Shown: piece after piece, positions 33,616 to 43,086 of the stretch | How positions within the stretch are numbered: the stretch's first letter is position 1 | Layout: every line of letters starts with the position of its first letter | Source of the DNA: Blautia obeum ATCC 29174 | Lineage (GTDB): Bacteria > Bacillota > Clostridia > Lachnospirales > Lachnospiraceae | DNA: 64,000 bases | Assembly: GCF_025147765.1 (NCBI RefSeq) | Contig: NZ_CP102265.1 | Coordinates: 3,585,957 to 3,649,956, forward strand | Direction: 5' to 3' | Notes under the pieces: generated by a model | Databases searched by the model: none | Told to the model about the DNA's origin: nothing | What the model saw: only the letters and a program-made list of their open reading frames with translations | Position numbers and translations under genes: made by a program

Positions 33616-35646
33616 TTATTGTTTCAATTCAAAGAAATCTTCTACCCGGTTTTTATAATCCGTCATGTCATTATACTGCAGCATTGCATATTCCTGAATC
33701 AGATCATAATATGGTGAGTTCTTATCATCCACACTGTAAAATTTTCCATCTGCTCCCCAATATCCATTACTGGTCAGTACCGGAATCTCTTTCTGTAGAT
33801 CCTGCTGGAACTTCTGGAAGCCGGTCAGTTCTCCATCTATCGTCTCCATAAGGATGGTCTGAAGATAATTCATACTTGTCTTCTCTACAGTCTTCTTATC
33901 AATATCATAATTAGCCCAGATAAGGAATGGAACCTCATATCGCCGCATCATTTCCTCATCATTCCAATTACGCCACTCTCCATTTGTGATAGAATCCATC
34001 GATTCATCATGAATTCTCGGCTGGTGATCTCCTGTCAGAAAGATTACTGTCGGTTCATCTGTATTTTTATAATAATTGATCAGATTTTCAAACATCTCAT
34101 CTGAATATTTGATAAGACTGAGGTAATATCCCAGATCCGTTGCATCTGCATTCTCTACTACAATTCGTTTATCATCGAAATTATCAAATGGTACATCATA
34201 AGAACTATGGTTCTGAATCGTCATTGTATAACCGAAATACGGTGCGTCTGTCAATTTTCTCTGCTGTTCATAATCATGTGTGATATTATCGTAGGTACAC
34301 TGGTCCGTCGCATTATTTCTCATTTTTACAAACGGGACTATCATATTTGTATAATCATAAAACTTATCAAATCCAAGCAGCGGATATGCCTTGTCTCGGT
34401 TATAGTTTCTCGCCTTCTGAAGATGGGTTGCTGAATTTCCTGTGTATCCTTCACTCTTCAGTTCAGTTACCAACGATGGCATTGCATGCCTCAGATATAA
34501 CTGAAATGCAACCGTTCCTTTTGGAAGAAATGCCATAGAATTTCCTGTCAGAAATTCATATTCCGTATTTGCAGTCTGACCGCCTACGATTGATGCATAA
34601 GTTGTTCCACTCACACAGTTTCCATTTTTCATCAGATCATGAATAAATGGCATGTAATCTTCATTTGTCTCAATATCTCCAAGAACCTGCGGATCCGAAA
34701 AGGCCTCATTAATAACAGCAATTACATTTGGTCGTTTCTTATTTGGATCTACGGTATCAGAAGTATATTTTGAAGTAATCTCTTCTACTTTTTTCAGACT
34801 GTATCCATTTGGTTTCTCTGGTACAGAAAGCTTGATGCTTCTTGTGAAACAGGCGATACTGCCATATTGCTGATAACTTCTCATTGGATTAAAAAGACTC
34901 AGATACAATCCTCTGTTGCTTACCATGTCTGTCATAACAAGCTGTGAAAAACCAGTTACACTCACAATAGCCATTACAGCGATTCCACACAAACGATGAG
35001 AAACTTTTTTGAAAACAGGTTCACATTTTATCACGCGGCCAAGCATTATAAAATCAAACAGCATTACCAGTGCAACTGTTGTATAGAAATTAAATTGTAT
35101 CTTATAACCGTCTGCAACTTCCAGTGCAGTACCTACGGTTGCAATATCCGATGCCATGACCGGTGTTCCTCGAAACTCATAAACAAAATAATTTACTATA
35201 TTAAACATTACACAGATAAACGCCCAAATATCAGTTCCAAGACGCACCCGATTTGTAATAACTATAAATATAAGTTCCAGAATACCAATCAACAGGAAGT
35301 TAAATAATAACAGTGATAAATGTTGTTCTCTAAAGCTGTATGTTTCATTAAATACAGCAATTTCCATATTAAAAAAAATGTAGCACGGTGCAAACAGGAT
35401 ATACAGAATATTTATTACTCTGTTCCACTTCTTTCCAAAATCCAGTCTGACAAAAATAAGAACAACGCCAACTATCCAGCCCAGCACAATGCTGGCTATT
35501 TTAAATTTCGAACTGAATTCCGGATCATTTTCCAATATAGTTGTTCGGTTTACATAAAAAAAGATCAGAAACAGAAACGAAATAAATAGGCAGAAATAAT
35601 TTTTCCATCTCTGCCTGTTTTTATTAAAGTCTATATTCTTCAGCAC
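33616..35646 (-). CDS. LTA-synthase-family membrane sulfatase/phosphoglycerol transferase
   Basis: 676 residues. Five membrane helices in residues 15-260, then an extracellular sulfatase-fold domain: NVIAVINEAFSDPQVLG (metal Glu), GGQTANTEYEFLTGN with the catalytic Thr, and LTGDHQPRIHDES (metal Asp-His). Related to LtaS and to phosphoglycerol transferases; likely adds glycerol-phosphate to a cell-wall or membrane glycan. Start GTG at 35646, after AGAGG. The neighbouring DUF3881 gene ends 17 bp upstream. Confidence 0.9.
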   Translation of the reverse strand: MLKNIDFNKNRQRWKNYFCLFISFLFLIFFYVNRTTILENDPEFSSKFKIASIVLGWIVGVVLIFVRLDFGKKWNRVINILYILFAPCYIFFNMEIAVFNETYSFREQHLSLLLFNFLLIGILELIFIVITNRVRLGTDIWAFICVMFNIVNYFVYEFRGTPVMASDIATVGTALEVADGYKIQFNFYTTVALVMLFDFIMLGRVIKCEPVFKKVSHRLCGIAVMAIVSVTGFSQLVMTDMVSNRGLYLSLFNPMRSYQQYGSIACFTRSIKLSVPEKPNGYSLKKVEEITSKYTSDTVDPNKKRPNVIAVINEAFSDPQVLGDIETNEDYMPFIHDLMKNGNCVSGTTYASIVGGQTANTEYEFLTGNSMAFLPKGTVAFQLYLRHAMPSLVTELKSEGYTGNSATHLQKARNYNRDKAYPLLGFDKFYDYTNMIVPFVKMRNNATDQCTYDNITHDYEQQRKLTDAPYFGYTMTIQNHSSYDVPFDNFDDKRIVVENADATDLGYYLSLIKYSDEMFENLINYYKNTDEPTVIFLTGDHQPRIHDESMDSITNGEWRNWNDEEMMRRYEVPFLIWANYDIDKKTVEKTSMNYLQTILMETIDGELTGFQKFQQDLQKEIPVLTSNGYWGADGKFYSVDDKNSPYYDLIQEYAMLQYNDMTDYKNRVEDFFELKQ

Positions 35647-35663
35647 GTATATTTTCCTCTATT

Positions 35664-36533
35664 CTAAAAATGCAACTGACCCTGAAGCCAGATCGTACCT
35701 TTAAACCTTCGGCCAACTGCCGGATCTCCCAGCAGATCCGCTCGATTGATACAGATATCAAATTGAATATTATTACATTCAACTGTCATCTGAACAAGTT
35801 CTTCATCTGTAATATTATTCTGTACAGTACGATATTCTATAATCTCACCTAAAATACTATACTGGTCACACTGAATTCCATATGGCATAAAATATGAATC
35901 TACAATAGACAAAATGTCTTCATGAACGATTCTGTTAGAAATCATAGAATACGTGTCCATTTCTTCCATGGTAAGATTTTCCATAGCCTCTTCATCACCA
36001 TTTCTTGCAGCTGCGATCATTGAACTTCGGTTTTTACTGCTTTCCTGTTCAACTTTGACTGCTTCCTTATCCTTCAGTACTGGAAAAAGGATTTTACCCT
36101 CCCCCGCAAGTCCGGATAATGTCAACGGCTGATTACCTGTTAACTGCTTTTTGCTTTCTTTCATATATTCAGCTACATTTTGAAGATAAAAAATCAGCGT
36201 GATTCCTATTCTCAGATCATCACAGGCTGCAGAAAAGGCATCCTTATCCGCATGCCTTTCTACTGTTACCTGTTCCTGAGTTGTAATTCCAGTTCCTCTA
36301 AAAAAAGGATAATAATATTCCACATGAAATCTGTTGTCATCATCATACTGACCACATACAGTAATACCGCAGTCATTTCCATAAAACCGGGAAAACTGAG
36401 CAAAGACACCATCTGGATGATCTTCCACTACGTTTTTTTCATCGTAATTTTTGATAACATCCAGAATGATTTCTTTCATTTCTTCCCGTTTGGTCACTTT
36501 AGAAAAACCGACTGCTTTTAAAAAGCTGTGCAA
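35664..36533 (-). CDS. DUF3881-family protein
   Basis: 289 residues starting at TTG (7 bases after GGAGG) with HSFLKAVGFSKV. The pattern matches the DUF3881 family of Lachnospiraceae: soluble, mixed alpha/beta, no known function. It follows serS by 18 bp and precedes the LTA-synthase-like gene, so the three may share a transcript. Confidence 0.75.
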   Translation of the reverse strand: MHSFLKAVGFSKVTKREEMKEIILDVIKNYDEKNVVEDHPDGVFAQFSRFYGNDCGITVCGQYDDDNRFHVEYYYPFFRGTGITTQEQVTVERHADKDAFSAACDDLRIGITLIFYLQNVAEYMKESKKQLTGNQPLTLSGLAGEGKILFPVLKDKEAVKVEQESSKNRSSMIAAARNGDEEAMENLTMEEMDTYSMISNRIVHEDILSIVDSYFMPYGIQCDQYSILGEIIEYRTVQNNITDEELVQMTVECNNIQFDICINRADLLGDPAVGRRFKGTIWLQGQLHF

Positions 36534-36551
36534 AAGTACACCTCCATGCCC

Positions 36552-37847
36552 TTATGCGCGGGTCTTTTTCTCAATTCTCTTCATGCCGCCCATGTATGGC
36601 TGCAGAGCTTCCGGAATACTAACAGATCCATCAGCATTCAGGTTATTTTCCAGGAACGCGATCAGCATTCTCGGAGGTGCTACTACAGTGTTATTTAATG
36701 TATGCGCAAGATATTTCTTACCATCCTTACCATTTACACGAATTCTCAGACGACGTGCCTGCGCATCTCCCAGGTTGGAGCAGCTTCCTACTTCAAAGTA
36801 TTTCTTCTGTCTTGGGGACCATGCTTCTACGTCCAGAGATTTAACTTTAAGGTCTGCCAGGTCACCGGAGCAGCATTCCAGAGTACGTACCGGAATATCC
36901 AGGGAGCGGAACAGATCTACAGTGTTCTGCCACAGTTTATCAAACCACATCGGGCTCTCTTCTGGTTTGCAGACAACGATCATTTCCTGCTTTTCGAACT
37001 GATGGATACGGTAAACACCTCTCTCCTCCAGACCATGAGCTCCTTTTTCTTTACGGAAGCATGGAGAATAGCTTGTCAGAGTTTTTGGAAGTTCTTCTTC
37101 CGGAACGATCTGGTCGATGAATTTACCGATCATAGAATGCTCACTGGTACCGATCAGATACAGATCTTCGCCTTCGATCTTGTACATCATAGCATCCATT
37201 TCTGCGAAGCTCATAACACCTGTTACAACATTGCTGCGGATCATGAAAGGCGGTACACAATAAGTAAAGCCTCTATTGATCATGAAGTCACGGGCATATG
37301 CAATAACTGCAGAATGAAGTCTTGCAATATCTCCCATCAGATAGTAAAAACCATTACCTGCAACACGTCTTGCACTGTCCAGATCAATTCCGTCAAAGCT
37401 TTCCATAATATCTGTATGATATGGAACTTCAAAATCCGGAACTACTGGTTCACCGAATTTTTCAATTTCAACATTTTCACTGTCGTCTTTACCAATCGGT
37501 ACAGACGGATCAATGATGTTCGGGATAACCATCATATTTTTAAGAAGTTCTTCTTCTACTTCTTTTTCTCTTGCAGAAAGTTCATCAATACGTGCACCGG
37601 ATGCAGCAACCTGTTTCTTAACTTCTTCTGCTTCATCACGTTTTCCCTGTGCCATCAGCGCACCGATCTGTTTGGAAGTTTTATTTCTTTCTGCTCTCAG
37701 AGCTTCAACTTCCTGTTTGATCTCTCTGTTTTCTTTGTCCAGTTCAATAACCTTATCAACCAGTTCCAGTTTATTGTCCTGGAATTTGTTTCTGATATTC
37801 TGTTTAACGATTTCCGGATTTTCTCTCACAAATTTGATGTCTAACAT
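36552..37847 (-). CDS. serS: Seryl-tRNA synthetase
   Basis: 431 residues, full length. N-terminal coiled-coil arm (residues 25-110, LDKENREIKQEVEALRAERN), class II motif 2 (FRKEKGAHGLEERGVYRIHQ) and motif 3 (NNTVVAPPRMLIAFLENN). Attaches serine to tRNA-Ser and Sec. Start ATG at 37847 with GGAGGAG. Only 35 bp separate it from the DUF4446 gene, so there is no room for a T-box leader. Confidence 0.98.
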   Translation of the reverse strand: MLDIKFVRENPEIVKQNIRNKFQDNKLELVDKVIELDKENREIKQEVEALRAERNKTSKQIGALMAQGKRDEAEEVKKQVAASGARIDELSAREKEVEEELLKNMMVIPNIIDPSVPIGKDDSENVEIEKFGEPVVPDFEVPYHTDIMESFDGIDLDSARRVAGNGFYYLMGDIARLHSAVIAYARDFMINRGFTYCVPPFMIRSNVVTGVMSFAEMDAMMYKIEGEDLYLIGTSEHSMIGKFIDQIVPEEELPKTLTSYSPCFRKEKGAHGLEERGVYRIHQFEKQEMIVVCKPEESPMWFDKLWQNTVDLFRSLDIPVRTLECCSGDLADLKVKSLDVEAWSPRQKKYFEVGSCSNLGDAQARRLRIRVNGKDGKKYLAHTLNNTVVAPPRMLIAFLENNLNADGSVSIPEALQPYMGGMKRIEKKTRA

Positions 37848-37882
37848 GTTTTCTCCTCCTGACAGTTATTTTTCTGTCTTCT

Positions 37883-38422
37883 TTATTTTTCTAAATTCTT
37901 TTCATCTTCACTCATCTCACCCAGTTCAAAATTCACAGCTTTTCGAAGTGCTTCTACTTCCTCCTGGCTGAGCATTACATAAGATTCACCTTTTACAATT
38001 TCTTTCAGATACAGGAAACAATTGTCTCTGCTGTGTACTGCATTTAAAATGATACCTGAATTATCTTTATCCAGCAACGCCAGCGCAAAACTGAGTTTGC
38101 CACCCACATCATCAAATGCATCGTATTTTTCTACGCCATATTTGCTGAAAATAACTTTAAAATGCTGTTCCAGTGTTTTAATTGCATGTTCATGATCTTC
38201 TTTTGCTTCATACAGTCTGTCAATCTGTGCAAATTTGCGTACAAAAGTTTTTTCCAGGGACTGTGCATCGCTCCCCTTCATAAACATCTTATACTTTCGT
38301 TCCAAACGAGTCAGACGCATGCCATTACTGATCATTACTCCAATTAATATCACAACTATAGCCAGCAAAGCAATAATGATAATCCCAGGATCGATACCTA
38401 TACTATCAAAAATCGTACTCAT
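37883..38422 (-). CDS. DUF4446-family membrane protein
   Basis: 179 residues. One membrane segment (about 12-33) and a coiled-coil-rich cytosolic part, ending with SFALALLDKDNSGIILNAVH. DUF4446 proteins often lie right after parB in Clostridia, as here (13 bp after parB). Function unknown; a link to chromosome segregation is only by position. Confidence 0.82.
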   Translation of the reverse strand: MSTIFDSIGIDPGIIIIALLAIVVILIGVMISNGMRLTRLERKYKMFMKGSDAQSLEKTFVRKFAQIDRLYEAKEDHEHAIKTLEQHFKVIFSKYGVEKYDAFDDVGGKLSFALALLDKDNSGIILNAVHSRDNCFLYLKEIVKGESYVMLSQEEVEALRKAVNFELGEMSEDEKNLEK

Positions 38423-38434
38423 ATCATACCCCTT

Positions 38435-39376
38435 TTAACCAATAGATTCAAACAGATCAATAATTCTGTCTAAATCATCTCTGGAATAATACTCTATTTC
38501 TATTTTGCCTTTGTTATTTTTCTTTCTGTGAATAAATACGCGGGTTCCTGTAATACCTTTCATTTTTTCTTCAAGGCTCTCATAAATCGCATCTTCTGTT
38601 GGATTTGAAACAACCGGCTTCTTCTTTGTTGGTGTTAAAATACTTTTTACCAGTTTTTCCGTTTCACGAACGCTAAGCTTTTCATCAAAAACTTTCATTG
38701 CTGCATTGTATTGCTGCTCGGGATCGGAAATAGCAAGAATTGCTCTGGCATGTCCGGCGGATATCATTTCATCTACCATCATCTGCTGTACACGGGAATC
38801 GAGTTTCAAAAGTCTCATCGAGTTTGTTACTGCAGTACGGCTCTTTGAAACACGTTCAGCTATCTCATCCTGTTTTAAATGAAATTCATCAATCAGACGT
38901 TTATATGCCATTGCTTCTTCAACCGGATTCAGATCTTCTCTCTGTATATTTTCAATAAGAGAAATTTCTACGATCTCCTGTGTTGAAAATTCTTTGACAA
39001 CAACCGGAACTTCCTTAAGTCCTGCCATCTTGGCAGCTCTCCAGCGTCTTTCTCCTGCAACGATTTCATAGTAGTCCTTCTTATCGGACACAAGCAATGG
39101 TTGCAAAATTCCATACTGTTTAATGGACTCTGATAATTCCTGTAAAGCATCCTCATCAAATTTCTTACGAGGCTGTTCCCTGTTTGGCTCGATCATGGAA
39201 ATTTTCATCATTCTCTCGCCGTTACTGGTTTCCTGCTGACTGGATTTCTTAGTATCTACTGCAACCTTTTTTTCTTCTTTTACAGTTTTCACTGTCTTAG
39301 GTTTACTCTGCACTGTTTTTTCCGGGAACAATGCGTCCAGACCTCTTCCAAGTCCTGACTTCTTTCCAGCCATCAT
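38435..39376 (-). CDS. parB: Chromosomal ParB (Spo0J)
   Basis: 313 residues. GLGRGLDALFPEK at the N-terminus (the ParA-stimulating segment), a low-complexity linker, the CTP-binding domain (REQPRKKFDEDALQELSESI; AGERRWRAAKMAGL; ENIQREDLNPVEEAMAYKRL), helix-turn-helix and a C-terminal dimer domain. ATG overlaps the parA stop (ATGA). Loads on parS sites, five of which lie at 40248-42497, and recruits SMC. Confidence 0.97.
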   Translation of the reverse strand: MMAGKKSGLGRGLDALFPEKTVQSKPKTVKTVKEEKKVAVDTKKSSQQETSNGERMMKISMIEPNREQPRKKFDEDALQELSESIKQYGILQPLLVSDKKDYYEIVAGERRWRAAKMAGLKEVPVVVKEFSTQEIVEISLIENIQREDLNPVEEAMAYKRLIDEFHLKQDEIAERVSKSRTAVTNSMRLLKLDSRVQQMMVDEMISAGHARAILAISDPEQQYNAAMKVFDEKLSVRETEKLVKSILTPTKKKPVVSNPTEDAIYESLEEKMKGITGTRVFIHRKKNNKGKIEIEYYSRDDLDRIIDLFESIG

Positions 39377-40140
39377 TCACCCTCCCTGTTAATTACTTCT
39401 TCAGCAAGAAGTCGATATGCCTCTGCACCTGCCGATCTCGTATCATACAATGTAATTGGCTGACCGTAGCTTGGTGCCTCTGCCAGTCTTACATTTCTCG
39501 GAATAATCGTTTTATAAATATTCTGTTGAAGGTTGTCTTTAACATTTTCAACTACCTGTAAAGAAAGATTCGTTCTTGCATCATACATAGTAAATACGAC
39601 ACCTTCCATTACGAGTTTCTTATTCAGACGTTCCTTTACAAGTTCAATTGTATGTATTAACTGAGATAATCCTTCCAAAGCATAATACTCACACTGAATT
39701 GGCACCAATACGGAATTGGCCGCTGTTAAAGCATTAATCGTAAGCATATTTAAAGATGGCGGGCAGTCCATAATAATATAATCATATTTTCTGCGTACCT
39801 TATCTATGATTTTCTTCATGATGTATTCTTTTTCATCGACACCAATTAATTCAATCTCAGCGCCAGATAAATTCACGTTAGATGGAATCAGGTCTACGTT
39901 CTCAACTACATCTTTAACAATAGTATCTTTTGCTTCTGCTTCGCCAAGAAGTAATTCATATAATGTATTCTCAACATTATTTTTATCTACTCCAAGTCCA
40001 CTTGTCGTATTCCCCTGTGGATCAATATCTATCGCAAGTACTTTCTTCCCTTTTTCAGCAAGACAAGCAGAAAGATTAATTGCGGTGGTTGATTTACCAA
40101 CGCCGCCCTTCTGGTTTGCTACTGCTATTACTCTTCCCAA
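39373..40140 (-). CDS. parA: Chromosomal ParA (Soj)
   Basis: 255 residues. VIAVANQKGGVGKSTTAINL with deviant Walker A, IDIDPQGNTTSGLG and IIMDCPPSLNMLTI. Works with ParB in origin segregation and control of DnaA. A promoter candidate lies upstream (-10 TATAAT at 40219-40214, weak -35 at 40242-40237) and parS 1 (40248-40263) sits just beyond the -35 box, so ParB may repress it. Confidence 0.97.
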   Translation of the reverse strand: MGRVIAVANQKGGVGKSTTAINLSACLAEKGKKVLAIDIDPQGNTTSGLGVDKNNVENTLYELLLGEAEAKDTIVKDVVENVDLIPSNVNLSGAEIELIGVDEKEYIMKKIIDKVRRKYDYIIMDCPPSLNMLTINALTAANSVLVPIQCEYYALEGLSQLIHTIELVKERLNKKLVMEGVVFTMYDARTNLSLQVVENVKDNLQQNIYKTIIPRNVRLAEAPSYGQPITLYDTRSAGAEAYRLLAEEVINREGE

Positions 40141-40247
40141 GATTCATCCTCCCTTCGGGATATCAAATATCAAGACTATACATGTTTATTTGAAAGTATA
40201 GCATACTGTTGTTATTATAGCACTTTTAATAGTATTGTTCCACAAAA

Positions 40248-40263
40248 TGTTTCACGTGAAACA
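40248..40263. promoter_or_regulatory. parS site 1
   Basis: Perfect TGTTTCACGTGAAACA, 108 bp upstream of parA, next to its putative -35 box. Confidence 0.95.
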
Positions 40264-40348
40264 TTAAAATTCAAGAAAGTTTTCGAAAAATTATTGTTTA
40301 TATTTTACAAGGGAATTAGAGGACTCGTGTATTTCATGCAACAATAAA

Positions 40349-40529
40349 GATATCCTGCCATCAACGGGCTTCGTCGTTCGGAAGTTCTAGGTGATAACCT
40401 GCCTGCTAGATGCATCCATAATAATCACAAACTCGCTTCGCTCAAGCAGTGTGATTATTATGGATTACGCAGTCAGAACATCACCAAGTACTTCTGCGAA
40501 CTCCTGCAGGAAGTTGATGGCAGAATATC
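40349..40529 (+). repeat. Long-hairpin element A, copy 1
   Basis: 181 nt, nearly palindromic: outer arms GATATCCTGCCATCAAC (40349) and GTTGATGGCAGAATATC (ending 40529, one mismatch); innermost perfect 14-bp stem CCATAATAATCACA/TGTGATTATTATGG (40416-40429, 40450-40463). The right arm is followed by TTTTTATTGC. Confidence 0.9.
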
Positions 40530-40735
40530 TTTTTATTGCTGTTTATACAGGTATCTAAGGTAGATAGCGGCGGTGATCAGGATAATTATAGAATATATAT
40601 AATGACCGCCGCTGTCCAGGAAATGCAGTATAATTCATATGTTTTCATTATTCACCAAACGGAAACGGTTTTATACTCCCAGATTCGCAGGAATTATATA
40701 GTTATATTTATAATAACTCGTATTGCTTTTACAGA

Positions 40736-40751
40736 TGTTTCACGTGAAACA
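40736..40751. promoter_or_regulatory. parS site 2
   Basis: Perfect TGTTTCACGTGAAACA. Confidence 0.95.
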
Positions 40752-40950
40752 TTCTCATGTAGTAGTACAAGTATAGTTCTTTCCATCATCAAGTTCCTTG
40801 CATAAATGCGTAAGCTGGATATAAATAGTATGATAATAGTTAGATCATCAGGTGCAATGGTTGCACACGGTAATCTTGTGGAATCATTGCACCTGATATA
40901 GTGATTCTCAGCGCATCCAGTAGCAGTGCTGATACGTAGAACTCAGCTCT

Positions 40951-41069
40951 GATTCCGTCACGCGGACTGCGCTAGTTGCTGCCACCGAGTGCTCTGTCTG
41001 AGCGTTAGCAAGTTTGCGCGAATGGCTGCTAACAAACGCACGGGACGAGTAGGAATCTGGGCGTGTTCT
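40951..41069. repeat. Structured element B, copy 1
   Basis: 119 bp. Arms GATTCC...GGAATC and an inner GCGCTAGTTGCTGCCA/TGGCTGCTAACAAACGC pairing (imperfect). It also carries a repeated open frame on the minus strand (LANAQTE...VAATS), judged non-coding. Confidence 0.8.
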
Positions 41070-41148
41070 CGTAGCTGCACTGCTATCCGGATGCGAGTGA
41101 AATAAGCAGAGATAATAGAAGGACTCGTGTATTTTACGCAATATTAAA

Positions 41149-41328
41149 GATATCCTGTCATCAACAGGCTTCGTCGTTCGGAAGTTCTAGGTGATAACCT
41201 GTCTGCTAGATACATCCATAATAATCACAAACTCGCTTCGCTCAAGCAGTGTGATTATTATGATTACGCAGTCAGAACATCACCAAGTACTTCTGTGAAC
41301 TCCTGCAAGAAGTTGATGGCAGGATATC
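41149..41328 (+). repeat. Long-hairpin element A, copy 2
   Basis: 180 nt; GATATCCTGTCATCAAC to GTTGATGGCAGGATATC. The single change in the outer left arm gives a G-U pair. One base shorter than the other copies near the inner stem (41262). Confidence 0.9.
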
Positions 41329-41419
41329 TTTTTATTGCTGTTTATACAGGTTTCTAAGGTAGTTCATGACGTATGGATGGCAACTGATTCGCCAAAGGAA
41401 TCGAGCCGTCGCTGTTCAA

Positions 41420-41435
41420 TGTTTCACGTGAAACA
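41420..41435. promoter_or_regulatory. parS site 3
   Basis: Perfect TGTTTCACGTGAAACA. Confidence 0.95.
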
Positions 41436-41607
41436 TTAAGTTATAGATCATACAATTCACAAATTCATATTATTGTTGGGGATACTTTTTAAAAATACTA
41501 TGGATATCAGAAGGATTATTCCACATATGGCAATAAAGTTAAGGCGAATTGTAATGTTCCAATTCTCAGCAGTCACATAGCAGAACAGATATCCAGAACC
41601 CAGCTTA

Positions 41608-41726
41608 GATTCCGTTACAAGGACTGTGCTAGTTGCTGCCACCGAGCGCTCTGTCTGAGCGTTAGCGAGTTTGCGCAAATGGCTGCTAACAAACGCACGG
41701 GACGAGTAGAAATCTATGCGTGTTCT
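41608..41726. repeat. Structured element B, copy 2
   Basis: 119 bp, aligned without gaps to copy 1. Preceded by a 160-bp block (41436-41600) shared with the stretch before copy 3. Confidence 0.8.
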
Positions 41727-41805
41727 CATAGCTGCACTGCTATCTGGATGCGAGTGAAATAGGCAGAGATAATAGAAGGACTCATGTATTTTACACAATA
41801 TTAAA

Positions 41806-41986
41806 GATATCCTGCCATCAACGGGCTTCGTCGTTCGGAAGTTCTAGGTGATAACCTGCCTGCTAGATGCATCCATAATAATCGCAAACTCACTTCGCTC
41901 AAGCAGTGTGATTATTATGGATTGCGCAGTCAGAACATCACCAAGTACTTCTACGAACTCCTGCAGGAAGTTGATGGCAGGATATC
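41806..41986 (+). repeat. Long-hairpin element A, copy 3
   Basis: 181 nt with perfect 17-bp outer arms. Start is 657 bp after that of copy 2; the whole A-parS-B block is duplicated. Confidence 0.9.
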
Positions 41987-42077
41987 TTTTTATTGCTGTT
42001 TATACAGGTATCTATGGCAGTTCACGACGGCTGGATGGCAACTGATTCGTTAAAGGAATCGAGCCGTCGCTGTCCGA

Positions 42078-42093
42078 TGTTTCACGTGAAACA
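42078..42093. promoter_or_regulatory. parS site 4
   Basis: Perfect TGTTTCACGTGAAACA. Confidence 0.95.
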
Positions 42094-42266
42094 TTAAGTT
42101 ATAGATCATACAATTCACAAATTCATATTATTGTTTGAAATACTTTCATAAGAATACTATGGATATCAGAAGGATTATTCCACATATGGCAATAAAGTTA
42201 AGGCGAATTGTAATGTTCCAATTCTCAGCAGTCACATAGCAGAACAGATATCCAGAACCTAGCTTA

Positions 42267-42385
42267 GATTCCGTTACGAGGACTGTGCTAGTTGCTGCCA
42301 CCGAGCGCTCTGTCTGAGCGTTAGCGAGTTTGCGCGAATGGCTGCTAACAAACGCACGGGGCGAGTAGGAATCTGGGCGTGTTCT
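42267..42385. repeat. Structured element B, copy 3
   Basis: 119 bp. The shared block ends abruptly at 42385, after which the DNA differs from copies 1, 2 and 4. Confidence 0.8.
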
Positions 42386-42481
42386 GGAATCTGTTGTTGC
42401 TATTGAGCTGCGTGAAAGAAGCATTCCTTCAACATTTCCGTATAGGAAACGCAATATTATGTAGTACAATTGTTTTACTGA

Positions 42482-42497
42482 TGTTTCACGTGAAACA
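42482..42497. promoter_or_regulatory. parS site 5
   Basis: Perfect TGTTTCACGTGAAACA. Confidence 0.95.
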
Positions 42498-42695
42498 TTC
42501 TTATGTAGCATAAGTATAGCCATATCCGTCATCAAGTATCCTTGCATAAATGTACAAGCCACATATAGATAGTATGATAATAGTTGGATAATCAGGTATC
42601 ATCGTCGCACACGATATAATGTTGTGAAATCATTTTTCCGATATAGTGATTCTCAGCGCATCCAGTAGCAGTGCTGATACGTAGAACTCAGCTCT

Positions 42696-42814
42696 GATTC
42701 CGTCACGAGAACTGCGCTAGTTGCTGCCACCGAGCGCTCTGTCTGAGCGTTAGCGAGTTTGCGCGAATGGCTGCTAACAAACGCGCGGGGCGAGTAGGAA
42801 TCTGGGCGTGTTCT
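42696..42814. repeat. Structured element B, copy 4
   Basis: 119 bp, closest to copy 1 in sequence and flank (both preceded by TCTCAGCGCATCCAGTAGCA). Confidence 0.8.
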
Positions 42815-42882
42815 CGTAGCTGCACTGCTATCTGAATGCGCGTAAAGCAAGCAGAAACTCGTGTATTTTACGCAATATTAAA

Positions 42883-43063
42883 GATATCCTGCCATCAACG
42901 GGCTTCGTCGTTCGGACGTTCTAGGTGATAACCTGCCTGCTAGATGCATCCATAATAATCACAAACTCACTTCGTTCAAACAATGTGATTATTATGGATT
43001 ACGCAGTCAGAACATCACCAAGTACTTCTGCGAACTCCTGCCGGAAGTTGATGGCAGGATATC
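42883..43063 (+). repeat. Long-hairpin element A, copy 4
   Basis: 181 nt with perfect outer arms. The apical CGCTTCGCT of copy 1 reads CACTTCGTT here, a paired G-C to A-T change. Confidence 0.9.
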
Positions 43064-43086
43064 TTTTTATTGCTGTTTATACAGAT

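Noticed and set aside
37848..37882. T-box leader for serS
   Set aside because: Only 35 bp between the DUF4446 and serS genes; no T-box sequence.
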